DNA of 23,090 nt, taken from the NCBI GenBank assembly GCA_002633005.1, contig NMRA01000509.1, positions 5,608 to 28,697 of the forward strand, read 5' to 3'. Positions 9,663 through 19,085 of the stretch are shown piece after piece; the stretch's first letter is position 1; each line of letters starts with the position of its first letter. Origin of the DNA: Phoronis australis. Lineage: Eukaryota; Phoronida; Phoronidae. The position numbers were made by a program, and so were the translations under genes. The notes under the pieces are model-generated. The model saw only the letters and a list, made by a program, of their open reading frames with translations, ran no database searches and had not been told where the DNA came from.

Positions 9663-9994
9663 GTCATGAAAACACAGCCTGGCTGGCTCATTCTCCGGTC
9701 GTTACTATGATGCTTGGCAACCGAGATGCGAAAACTATGATCTAACTTTTCAAAAACATTTATCAATTTTACACGGACATATTTTGGTTCGTCGTGGCGT
9801 ATGGCAACGACCCAACGCTTCCGAATCTCAACGTCTTTAGGGACTGTAAAGCAGACAGTTGAGTGTCCGTATTTTTTCTAGCCGTTCGCGGAGAAACGCG
9901 GACTGAAATACAACTATGCTGATAAGCTAACAGAGCTATCGTAGCGAGCCTCGTTTTGGAACGCGCCTCCTGTCGGTGTGAATTAAGTCTATAT
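9663..9994 (+). repeat. Dispersed repeat R1, copy 2
   Basis: Direct-orientation copy of 16-330, sharing the CATTCTCCGGTCGTTACTAT block, the block around GGCAACGACCCAACGCTTCC and the block around GAGCTATCGTAGCGAGCCTC. It differs by a ~20-bp extra segment near 9830-9860 and scattered substitutions. Similarity stops abruptly at both edges, as expected for an inserted element. Class unknown. Confidence 0.75.
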
Positions 9995-10217
9995 GCTCAA
10001 GTCAAAGGATCCCGACGGCACGATACCCGCATTCAAATTGGAGATCGGTGATTTTCAAGTGAGAGAACATGAGAGAAAAAATTCACTGAATTAAAACATC
10101 GTTCTTATGGAAACTATGCGTCTTATTTTTCATATCGAATAAATGTCGGTACAATGCCCTTTGCTGAACATGCGATTGTTGCGCATGCTCATTTAAGTAT
10201 TCTGTTTTCACGTTCGA

Positions 10218-10310
10218 TGACGTCAGCCGCTGAGTGGTGTAGTGGTAAAGTCGGCGACCCGAAACTATTGAGGCCCGGGTTCGAAACCGACCTTTGTTTC
10301 CCGCCAAAAT
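10218..10310 (+). mobile_element. tRNA-related SINE head (A and B boxes)
   Basis: TGGTGTAGTGG (10235-10245) fits the RNA polymerase III A-box consensus TRGYnnARnnGG. GGTTCGAAACC (10278-10288) fits the B-box GGTTCGAnnCC. The 32-bp gap is tRNA-like. The T-arm and acceptor stems do not pair properly, so this is not a working tRNA gene. The surrounding bases most resemble a glycine tRNA (AGTGGTA and GGCCCGGGTTCGA). A CRE palindrome TGACGTCA (10218-10225) lies 9 bp upstream of the A box. The 3' limit is uncertain because no poly-A or simple-repeat tail is seen. Confidence 0.65.
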
Positions 10311-10957
10311 GTTTTCTTACTAGTGAGATAACTAAAGGGGTTATTACACGGTTGTATTTGCCATTCGAAGCTAATATTGTGGTATAAACAGTTTTATTTT
10401 ACCTCATATGCACTTAAGTCTAAGGTATGCCAAAATTTGTAATTAGGCGCGTGCCCTCAAACGCAAACCAATGAGTAAAACCATATTTGAAATTCAATTC
10501 TCAGCGCACCCCAGTGAAAACTGTTGCCGAAAACCGAGCTCACTCAGTACTCCTCAGACTACTGTTCGTGTAGATGTACGTACGTGCATGCAGACTAGTT
10601 TCCGTCCAGATTTTAATTAAGAAGCAAATGTACGCTTGCTTTTCGTTTGGAAACTGTAGGCTTATGCTAACAACTAATTGGGAATTTCCAAAAACCGCGC
10701 CCTTAAAAGACCGTCCCCGAACCAGAAATCATTCAAAAGAAGGCTGAAATTAGCATGAACTGGATTTTAGAAAGGTTTATGAAGTGACACTTTAAACTCA
10801 ATTTATACATTTTAACTTATTTATTGTGATATTTACAATAAAGAACATCCCGCCAGTTTTCCCTGTTTTTCGTGAGGCCCTCAATACTCCATTATTACCC
10901 AATAATTTAAACTGTTAGATCGATTATTAACATTTGCCTTTGCGACGTTAAAAAATG
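10311..10957. other. No supported gene
   Basis: The stretch may include the SINE body, but no tail or second copy is visible to delimit it. No coding signal is seen. Confidence 0.4.
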
Positions 10958-11453
10958 ATATGTTGGTTAAACGGTGACCACTCGTTCCAAACGCCGTATT
11001 ACCATTCAAGAGTCTATTAAACGTAAGCCGTTACGTGCTTGAAGCTCACTGTAATATATTACTACAATACATTATACACTGTAACACTCTTGAAGAAGCC
11101 CACAATGAGACGGTCTTTTCTTTGAACAACGAGAACAAGTGTGAAGTCGCGAGAACTAAAAATTCTGGGATAGCGGTACTTTCATCTGGGGCTGCTACTT
11201 TGTAAATTCGGCGCAAAATACAGATTGCCGCTAGTCTCGAAGCTCAATATAAGCCAAAATCTTGGCAACAAGAGCAAACATCAACTTGATCCGGGGAGGG
11301 CACCGTAACACTTATGTAGGACTCGTTGAAAAGTGTTACGGTGTATAGTGTATTGTAGTAATATATTACAGTAAGCTGCAAGCATGTAACGGCTTGCATT
11401 TAATAGGCTCTTGAGTGGTGTTACGGCGTTTGGAACGGGTGGTGGTTAAATAT
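10958..11453. mobile_element. Long inverted-repeat (foldback/MITE-like) element
   Basis: The arms 10958-11094 and 11326-11453 are inverted copies at roughly 80% identity. They share CGTTCCAAACGCCGTA, AAGCCGTTAC, GTAATATATTACTACAATAC and TGTAACAC/CGTAACAC blocks around a spacer of about 230 bp. The outer ends carry GGTTAAA-like sequence. No target-site duplication is clear and there is no coding capacity. In the right arm a perfect 13-bp hairpin is nested at 11301-11343. Confidence 0.65.
11301..11343. repeat. Perfect 13-bp hairpin
   Basis: CACCGTAACACTT (11301-11313) is the exact reverse complement of AAGTGTTACGGTG (11331-11343), with a 17-base loop. The motif CGTAACAC also recurs inside both arms of the surrounding inverted repeat, so this looks like a reiterated internal motif of that element. 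Confidence 0.7.
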
Positions 11454-11847
11454 GTCATTGTTCATTTCATTTGCTGTTTTTGTTGTCATGGCGTGAAATA
11501 CATGTTTTCACATTTAGTGGGATGTAATTCTAATATCTTACACACAGCGTTCAGTTATGCTCAGCATTCAAAAAGTAACGTGTTTGCGAAAGAACGCTCT
11601 TATTTCCATCAGAGGTCTTTCAAAATAATGCACTTGTTTGGGGCTCTCTTTCGGACATTCTGAAAATGAAGCAGGTGTTGGTTTAAATCAAAATGGAAAG
11701 TCCAAGAACTTAAAAGACAAAAAGTTCAGCTGAATATTCAGGTAAGGGTCCGTTTTCCAAAGAGCTGTTGTTCCAAAGGTTCATTGTTTCGAAAATTCCC
11801 TAGTGAGATGAAGGTTTCGAAACGGCAAACTTTCGAGATAACAACGA
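11454..11847. other. No supported gene
   Basis: A short plus-strand frame runs over the edge of the inverted repeat (11415-11663). It has no domain and I do not call it. Confidence 0.45.
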
Positions 11848-11997
11848 GGGTAAAATTCAGTAACGCTAGGACCTACGTTAGGACATCCATAAAATCTAGC
11901 CAAAATCACGCGTTTTCACTTAAAATACAAGGCAATTATCACACGTAATCTCCCGAAGTGTTGATTTGCGGTGTCCTAGCGTTATTGAACTCTACCC
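11848..11997 (+). mobile_element. Palindromic MITE family M1, copy 2
   Basis: TTCAGTAACGCTAGGACCTA (from 11856) and the inverted TGTCCTAGCGTTATTGAA (ending 11989) match copies 1 and 3. Here the terminal repeat clearly extends outward: GGGTAAAATTCAGTAACGC on the left and the inverse of GGGTAGAGTTCAATAACGC on the right, ending at 11997. That gives 150 bp, equal to the other copies. It is more diverged than copies 1 and 3 are from each other. No target duplication is visible. Confidence 0.75.
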
Positions 11998-14777
11998 TGC
12001 GCATTCTTTAGATGGCTCATTGTTAAGAAAGGACACTAGTCTAAACGGTCCCTAGTCCAAAATCAGAAGCAATTTTGGTGCAATGGGCCGTTCGTCTGCG
12101 CCTTCTTCGGTGACTCCTACATGTACATGTAAATGTCCGAGATTCATCTTAAAAATATTGTTTGGGTGCGCATGACAAAACGACGAATAAAATCGCCATG
12201 AGCCTAATTTATGAAACGTGTCTTAAGAATTAAGACTGCATTTTAAAAAGCTCCACATAACCATTTCTGAAAAAATATTAAACCTCACTTGTGCAAAAGT
12301 GCAAAGTCTCTGAGAATAAATGATTGTTGTCCGCTCTTAATTACTCGACTAATCATTTTTCAGAAGCTGTCAAGTGGAAGCGTATGACCAAATTTCTGTT
12401 TTAAGTCACTTTCATCAAAGAGATCACCAATATTAAAATCTTCACATTTAAAAAACAGCTCATTCCTAACCAATATCTTGCTATTCAGTCACCAAACGGT
12501 CGCTAGTACTACCCGTTTGTGTATGTTGTGGAAACTGTTATTAAGGTCTAATAAGCAATTAAAAATTACCGCATCAATTTCACGCGTCTCGTTTTTGTGA
12601 AAAGCTGCACGTAAGCAGGGAAGTATGTTTTGAGACACTATGATAGCGTAGAGTGAATAAAATCGCGCATCATTTTAGAAACAGTCAGCTACTAAAAATG
12701 CCCCACCATCGAATCATCTCTCAGAAAACACGGACCAGAACCAAACGTGCTTTTTGTTCTGAAGTAACGTATAGTCGATACTTTCCTGAATCGAAATGAA
12801 AACAATTACAATCATGATTGCAGAAGCAACAGCCGATGGAAAAATATCACTTGAAAATGGGCAACACGGTTTATGTCAATTTTGTATTAAAAATCGACAT
12901 GGTAATTTTTTATCAATATAATTTCCATACATCATTGTTACTCACGTGTCCTCCTTTGTTTCACTGTTTTAGAATAATATTTATTGAATCAGTTTTTCTT
13001 CACCTTTTTTCTTAAACAATGTTTCTCTGTGTTGTTACGCAGCATCATATTGGCAAAAGCGAATGACATTTCTTGTTGGGGTCTTAATCAAATATAGTCA
13101 CTGGCTAAGAAAAACAACCCATAAGACTTTACGATTACCAATGTTATCTTAAAAACACAACCAAGAGTCTGCATCAAACACATTTCTTTGCGCTATTATT
13201 TATTTATCTTTTAATAATTTTTTACAATTTTAACAAAACGTCGTGACTGCATTTTACGTTTCAATGATATTTTAGTATTACACGTACCATACTAAAGGGC
13301 TTTGGCGATGATGCAATATATAGTAGGAGCTTGGGCCAACGGGGTTTTGGCTTTTTGGACTAAATGTCCTTCGACACAATGGCGTGTATTGCCTTCGAAT
13401 CCCAATATGCGTACACTCACATTGCTATACACATTACATATAAAATCAAGTCGTATACTGAATAGGCAATATGAAAACAAATAAAATTAAACTTACCTGA
13501 ACTCAGAGCTCACCTGTTTAGGCTGGTAGATTTTGCCTAAATTGATTGCCACAGTTGTAGAAAAAGTAATATCGGGCGATAGCAGAGTAACCCTAAAAGC
13601 TTGCGTGTTTCGTCAATGCTGTAGTCAATTGCAATATATTGCATTTCAAATAAGAGAATGACCCAGGTCTGGGCCAAAGTTGAACATTTTACGAGAATCA
13701 AAGCTCAGCACGGCAAAATCGCTTACTTGTAGACTAAATCCCCGCAGCAGAAATATGCTCCTCCACATGTTCCAAGAGTGCTCAGCGTTATACAAAACAG
13801 TCGTTTCAGACTAGCCCGGAATTACAATGTACCAAAGAAACGTAGGACGTCAAAAATATGCCTTTTTATAGTAGAAAACTAAGGTAGGAAATCCGGTAGT
13901 GTTTGCAATGTCATTCGTCAATCTCTCGCACGTGTCTTGCGCGAGACAATGAGTAGGGTTGTCATTGATACACTGTATACAACGTACAAATTTAACAAGA
14001 CATAAAACAAATTAGCTCTAATTTAAATTTTAAGTTGACATTTCTAGTACGTATCTATAAAACGCTCAAACGGCTACTTTGATGGCAATTATGTTTCACA
14101 GCATAGTCACGATTCCTTGCCTAACGATTGAGTGCCAAGACCCGTTTCTTTCGGTCATCCATGCATCTGTCAATTGGCGACTTTTGTGAACCAGGAAATT
14201 CCTGGACGGGTTCAAAGGTCAAATCAACATAAATCTGGTTAGCATCTGAACTCGTATTTTTAGAAGTTTAATTCTATTTATTTCTGCCAGATTAACCACT
14301 AATCGAAATGACCAAAACACGTTCCCAGCCAGACGTGTTTAACTAGCACTGAGAATTACATGTGCGTTGCACGAAATCCTCCAGGTGTCGCAAGAGAAGT
14401 ACGAGCCTTCCATTTGAACTGGCCTGCATTCACACAAATCACGTGGCTCTCTCACGAACGCCGCCATACTGATGAACAACTTTTTGCTCTCTTGAATCTA
14501 TGTAGCAGTCGAAAAAGAGGACCTTTACTTATTGGACCGTCTGGTGATTATCGTGTCTCCCATTCTGAAAATACATGTAAATGTGTTTAGCACACATGAT
14601 ATGGTGGACAAAAAAGTGGCACTTCAGTTTGCTACACCATGGGCTGGTCCTGGGAATTTTGGGGGCTAATTGTCTTTCGAAGAGATATGAGCTCAGCTGT
14701 CTGCTTGAGGTGAAAGAAATGAAACTAGCACAAGTTCAATCGATCTTGCTGATATCTACCCAGTGCAATTCAGCACC
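11998..14777. other. No supported gene; weak minus-strand splice donors
   Basis: On the minus strand CAG|GTAAGT occurs near 13490-13498 and AACAG|GTGAGC near 13513-13522. The sequence upstream of them stays open for about 30 codons in one frame, but no domain or start is recognisable. CCAGGAAATTCCTGG (14191-14205) is a 15-base perfect palindrome with an NF-kB-like GGAAATTCC core. I can support no gene. Confidence 0.35.
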
Positions 14778-14958
14778 CAGTGATGGATTTAGAGGAGGGC
14801 CAAGGGGGTCATGCCCCCCCCCCCTAAAGTTCTCCCAGATTCCATTTGGCAGTTCGGGGGTGCGAATTTCAGACGGGCAAAATCCTGGCTAATACTCTGC
14901 TCTGCCCCCCCGCCCCCTCCGGGCCCGGCCCTAACTCAAAATCCTGGATCCGCTACTG
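14778..14958 (-). mobile_element. GGATCC-type terminal-inverted-repeat element, copy 2
   Basis: Inverted copy of 6514-6650. Read on the minus strand it begins near CAGTAGCGGATCCAGGATTT (right end, 14958) and continues through TTGAGTTAGGG and GGATTTTGCCCGTC to a tail ending in CCATCACTG at 14778. It is 181 bp against 137 bp for copy 1, because the G-rich stretches and the middle are longer. The 8 bp outside each end (TCAGCACC and GCATCCCC) match at only 5 positions, so a target duplication is not proven. Confidence 0.7.
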
Positions 14959-16242
14959 GCATCCCCAACACTGAGCTGAACCAGTATTTGTATGCCTATG
15001 GTGACCCTCAGGACTAATAGCCATGTATGGGGTGACGACCGGGATCGGCTGAGGGTTTGTGATTTGAATATTTGATTTCGGCCATTCGCCACACCATGTT
15101 TCCCTGTGATATCCGACTGGGTGTTTACGAGCCGACGGCCGTGGACCAAAACGGCAGTTGAAATCAACAGTATCGCCGTAGTTAAATATTCCGTATTGTG
15201 CTGGGGTTGACTGTACATATCACTTATTTTGCAAGTCAGCATTAGCGCATTACTGTTTGGTCAGATTACACAATGTTACCAGGTGACACCACTTTCAAAC
15301 GAAAATGCATGGCATTGTCTTGAATTATCGGGCATCAAAACCATAGCAATTTCTACTTTGGATTACCTTTCCTGCTTCCCTTTCTCATACATGTAAATTG
15401 TCCCGGTCCCAGTCTATTTTTGATCGACTCGCGAAATGCGATTTCCACGACATGTCGCTTGGCACTTCTAAGGTGAGCACTCTTGAACCAGACGGTCTCG
15501 CCACCTGGCGACTGGAGCCGACTTCTGGACCAGACGGTCTCGCCATCTGGTGAACGTGTACATATACAGTGCGATAGCTTCAATTTTCTTATTACCTCCC
15601 GGGCGATTCAATTTCCCAGGCATACCAGTTCCCCTGACGATTTTCGCCACCATCCAGCAATGTTTACATGTGACAGTAGGCAGAGGAAAAGAGGGGTGCT
15701 TCATATTTTGCAATAGTTTTCATTTTTATTTCATGGACAGCAACGATCATGTCGGGTGGATTTGGGGCCGTCTGAACCACGGACATTTGCCACAGGACCC
15801 CACGACGATCCTTGGTCGATGTGACTCGAGGTCATAGTAAAAGTCTTGTGATATAAACTCGCACGCTCCGTGTCATATCTATCATTGGCAAACTGTACGA
15901 TATCCGGCGGGGACTTGCCGGCACAAAACAGGATCAGGGTCACAGGAGATCCACACAAAATCGAAATGTTTATAAAACTTGTTTCGTTGTTTTTAATTTT
16001 AGACTTAAATGATTCGACATGTCTTTGAGATCTCAACTTTCCACATTTAAAAATATGTGTGCCCAAAGGCGGCGGCTTCGCTGAAGGCGCTCATTATCTC
16101 TTTCACAGTCGTCTCCAGCTACATGTTTATGTCAGACGCTCCTGGTGTTATCTCGAGTCGGGCACCAAACTTTTTACTAAGACGCTTACAAAAATTGTGT
16201 TTCGTTGGTTTGACAACGCCAGAAATTTGTAACATGCACTAC
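14959..16242. other. No supported gene
   Basis: Several frames stay open on both strands without domains. CCCTCAG (15005-15011) and CTGAGGG (15049-15055) bracket a 37-base loop. The longest minus-strand frame (15731-16066) lacks an initial ATG; an AATAAA lies directly after its stop, but no acceptor or start supports it. Confidence 0.35.
15485..15554. repeat. Pair of 28-bp direct repeats with internal dyad
   Basis: 15485-15512 and 15527-15554 share RRACCAGACGGTCTCGCCAY followed by CTGG, at 42-bp spacing. Each unit is itself an imperfect palindrome (CCAG…CTGG). Two units do not make an array. Protein-binding repeats or a small duplication are both possible. Confidence 0.6.
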
Positions 16243-16253
16243 TGCGCATGCGC
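16243..16253. promoter_or_regulatory. NRF1-like palindrome
   Basis: TGCGCATGCGC matches the animal NRF1 core (YGCGCAYGCGCR). Such sites usually lie close to transcription starts of housekeeping genes. A minus-strand ATG (16085-16087) lies about 150 bp away but opens only a 15-codon frame, so no gene is attached with confidence. Confidence 0.3.
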
Positions 16254-16554
16254 TAAATCTTGCCAGCAGCCCTCCATAAGAAATACACAAGAGCAGGCTA
16301 TAATCAGGAATTTATAAGCGAGGGGAGATAACTGCACAATTTGCCGATAGCCTGTCGCATAGAGTGTATGTTAAGACTTGTTACTGCCAAATATCAGCGT
16401 CATTGGTGAAAAATTTTCCACGTCTCTTGAAGTTTGAAGTTTGCCCCATTCAGGCCTATGTTAACGATCGTCCGGAAGCCCATATTTGAGCGCATAGCTC
16501 ATTTTGAAGTCAAGTTTGTGGCTGAATTCATTTTGCCATCGGATTTGCCGATAG

Positions 16555-16718
16555 NNNNNNNNNNNNNNNNNNNNNNNNNNNNNNNNNNNNNNNNNNNNNN
16601 NNNNNNNNNNNNNNNNNNNNNNNNNNNNNNNNNNNNNNNNNNNNNNNNNNNNNNNNNNNNNNNNNNNNNNNNNNNNNNNNNNNNNNNNNNNNNNNNNNNN
16701 NNNNNNNNNNNNNNNNNN
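16555..16718. other. Assembly gap (164 N)
   Basis: Run of undetermined bases. The 12-mer ATTTGCCGATAG occurs at 16340-16351 and again immediately before the gap (16543-16554), so unresolved repeat sequence may underlie it. Confidence 0.95.
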
Positions 16719-17815
16719 TTACAGTAGGTTTGTGGAGGAAAGTAGTTCGCTCATTCATTATTAATTACCGTGCGGGATTGGGTGGAAAAACCGAGTGAAT
16801 GTTGCACCAGCGGGGCGGCAGTATCATACCGGCCACTACTCCCACTCGTCTACTAGGACTAAGGTCTATTGTTTTGTACTCTTTGTAAAAATTGTGAGAA
16901 AATTCGAATCATAAACTGGTAGAAAATATTGTGTACTCCTATCTTCCGCTTTCCACCGTTTCATGCGCCTGCAGTCACTATCCGGCATCTTGTTTTTACC
17001 CGCCGTCCGACAGTAGATATACAAGTAGTAGGCCTAATTTCGGTCTCCTGGTGGCTGATGTTTATTAAAATTTCTCTCGCTGATCAGTGAATAGATTAAA
17101 TTTGGTTTTAGGGTTGGTATAAAATCTACGAAACAAAGAGTCATATCTTGGTATTAGTGTTGTATTCATTTGTTAAAGATGTTAGTCACGGCCTGAACTA
17201 ACTTCTTGCATATAATAGCCTGATAATTATTGTGCACTAAATTGAACGAGATAGGATTAAAGGTGATATCAAAGGCATTCGGTAATGCTTGGACTTAAAG
17301 CAAAAGCATTAGTTCAGTTGCTGGGTGGACTGCCACCCCTTTGAGGGCTAATCTTCGTCCGTGTTGACAGCTAGGCGGACTGTGTATTCGAATCTGACTC
17401 GATCTCATCGCCATCACGCGGATTATTTTCCGAAAGTAATCCATTAGTGCAGTAAACAGTGGGTGTTTTTAAACGTTATGGTTTTGTTCTTTGATCTATT
17501 TTCTTGCAACTGTGTCAGTGCTTAAACATTTCAGTTTTTATCACTTCCTGGCGACAAAGGAAGTTTTTTGCCAGGAAATTCAGGTACCCTGCAGTCTTTT
17601 TAAGACCAGCAAACAAAATACGGTCTGGTAGATATTCGTTGCCTACCCAATTTTTTGGAGTCAGTACTTTTCAATTAGTATTATTCTGAATGCGTTGCTC
17701 GCTGAGGCCCAGTAGTCGTATGGGGGTACTTAAATTGCTCATCTTTCGGGATAGCCGTCTTATCTTTTCACTTCGGGTGGCCATAAAATGAATGAAACGT
17801 ACTTTATTTTTTTAG
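16719..17815. other. No supported gene
   Basis: A weak stem TTCCTGGC (17545-17552) / GCCAGGAA (17570-17577) is visible. TATTCGAATCTGAC near 17384-17397 faintly resembles a decayed B box. No coding evidence. Confidence 0.4.
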
Positions 17816-18003
17816 AGTGTAGGTCAACTTTCATTGGAAGCGTTAGCATTTCCTATTTTGTTACAGAAGAGAAGAAAACCGCTTCTCCAGAGTTAGCCCT
17901 AACCAAGGAAACAAAAATTGCGGAGAAACTGTCGAGTGTCACCTGTTTAACCAGTCTTGTTGGCTGCGCACTCTACTGCTCGACGTACCACTTTAATCCT
18001 TGA
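17816..18003 (+). CDS. Candidate terminal exon (hypothetical)
   Basis: A pyrimidine tract (TACTTTATTTTTTTAG, AG at 17814-17815) looks like a 3' splice acceptor. The frame downstream is open for about 62 codons to a TGA at 18001-18003. The peptide contains a charged stretch (TEEKKTASPELALTKETK) followed by a cysteine-bearing hydrophobic stretch, and has no family I recognise. It ends 30 bp before the transposon insertion at 18037, so a downstream continuation could have been displaced. No upstream exon can be identified. Confidence 0.22.
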
Positions 18004-18032
18004 CTTCGTCCGTTGACAAAAATGAACAACTT

Positions 18033-18036
18033 TTAA
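18033..18036. repeat. TTAA target-site duplication, left
   Basis: TTAA directly before the left terminal repeat; the matching TTAA lies at 19728-19731. Confidence 0.85.
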
Positions 18037-18194
18037 AGGCGAAGGCAACCTTTTTCCATGTCATTTTGAGCTAAAATAAGGTTGGTTGCTTATCCTAGAC
18101 ATATTTTCCACTTAATTACAGCTTTTCGTAATTTTATTAATTTCTCGTCCGCTACTCCGGAAGTGACGTTTTAGGAGGCAAGCATTTCGCGCCA
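18037..18194 (+). repeat. Left terminal inverted repeat
   Basis: 158 bp, matching the reverse complement of 19570-19727 with about six substitutions and no indels. It contains the ETS/CRE-like motif described separately. Confidence 0.85.
18157..18169 (+). promoter_or_regulatory. ETS/CRE composite motif in left TIR
   Basis: CCGGAAGTGACGT joins a GABP/ELK-type ETS site (CCGGAAGTG) to a CRE half-site (TGACGT). It lies 133 bp upstream of the transposase ATG (18302). The same motif is inverted in the right terminal repeat (19595-19607), upstream of the leftward gene. Composite ETS-CRE elements are known core-promoter motifs in animals. Promoter activity here is inferred. Confidence 0.45.
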
Positions 18195-18301
18195 ATTTCT
18201 TTTCATATAGTCTGACTGTGAGAGCTGCCGAGTAAGTCATTGTTCTACCTCGGTTGTGTTAAGTTCCGTCGTCGTTTGCTTTCATTTACTAGTCAGTCAA
18301 C

Positions 18302-19085
18302 ATGCCACACTGTTGCTGCGTACCAGGATGTACTAATTATCGGCTCACGCGCGCTTTGGGAGTACCTTTGCATCGCTTTCCGACGGATGACACATTTCGC
18401 CGTACTTGGCTCGTTCGTGTGAAGAACGCAGCGTTACCCGTCCACGCAACGTAGAAAGCAGAGGAGAATTACCGTGTGTGTGGCAAGCACTTTCTGCTGT
18501 CCGATAACGAAAGGGATTTGTACGCTGAACTGATGAAGGTCCCTGTGAAGCAACGTCTGAAGAAGGATGCCATTTCGTCTGTGTTAATTCCCGGCAGTGC
18601 CCCGTCGCCACCCCCGAGAAGTGCGTTTTTGAAGCGAGAAGCTTCGCGAGCTGTGGCCAGTACAATGACTGGATCCAGTGGAGGCACTTCATCTACTGTC
18701 ACCCGTGCCTCCGAACGTACCCCACACCGTGCAATTCCTGGAACCAGTAGTGATTCGCCTTGTGCTGTTTTCTCCAGCCCAGAGCCTCTAAGCAGCCCTG
18801 CTGATATTGAGTAGTGGGAGTGATTACAGGCTCAGTTCGACACCCAGTGAAGAGGACAGTTCGTCGTCCAGTGAACAGATCGGTGAGCCAAACTTTGATA
18901 AGTTTATTGTGGACTTGTCTAAAGTTTTGGAGCTATTTAGAATGTGCCAGGTGTGTGGCGAGGGAGTCACACGACACGGTGTAAGCAGTTTGGGTGCTCA
19001 GGTCACCATCCAGTGGGAGTGTGTCGCGGGACACTCTGGCAAGTGGGACAGTTGTTCCTCTGTCTGTGGTATGCCGGAGGTCCAC
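18302..19085 (+). pseudogene. THAP-domain transposase, truncated and frame-broken
   Basis: The ATG opens a C2CH THAP zinc finger, the DNA-binding head of Kolobok and P-type transposases. It shows C5-x4-C10, HRFP (P27) and W36, then VCGKHF with C60 and H63, and RLKKDAISSVL at the end of the domain. An in-frame TAG (18452-18454, codon 51) breaks it between W36 and C60. The frame continues through a Ser/Pro/Thr-rich linker to 18814 and then shifts by one base near 18810. The shifted frame carries a Ser-rich stretch, FIVDLSKVLELF and a CxxC…C…H…W motif (18949-19044), a segment typical of these transposases just ahead of the catalytic domain. Similarity stops near 19085, where it meets the antisense of the leftward gene. 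The catalytic DDE region is absent. Confidence 0.85.

Noticed and set aside
10215-10310. Functional tRNA gene
   Set aside because: A and B boxes are good, but the T-stem, anticodon arm and acceptor stem do not pair, so a SINE head or tRNA relic is more likely.
13490-13620. Minus-strand exon ending at a CAG|GTAAGT donor
   Set aside because: The donor is good, but the ~30-codon frame upstream has neither an acceptor in a compatible frame nor a start, so it is too weak to call.
14931-15242. 103-residue minus-strand ORF
   Set aside because: It overlaps the end of the GGATCC-type element and has no recognised domain.
15485-15554. CRISPR-like array
   Set aside because: Only two repeats with one short spacer, in a eukaryotic context.
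15731-16066. 111-residue minus-strand ORF followed by AATAAA
   Set aside because: The frame begins after a stop without ATG and no good acceptor is visible; the peptide matches nothing I recognise.
16434-16758. ORFs crossing the run of N
   Set aside because: Most of the translated length is undetermined bases.
18998-19083. C-terminal 30 residues of the leftward P2X7-C-like ORF
   Set aside because: They are the antisense of the transposase CxxC…H…W region, not a continuation of the domain.
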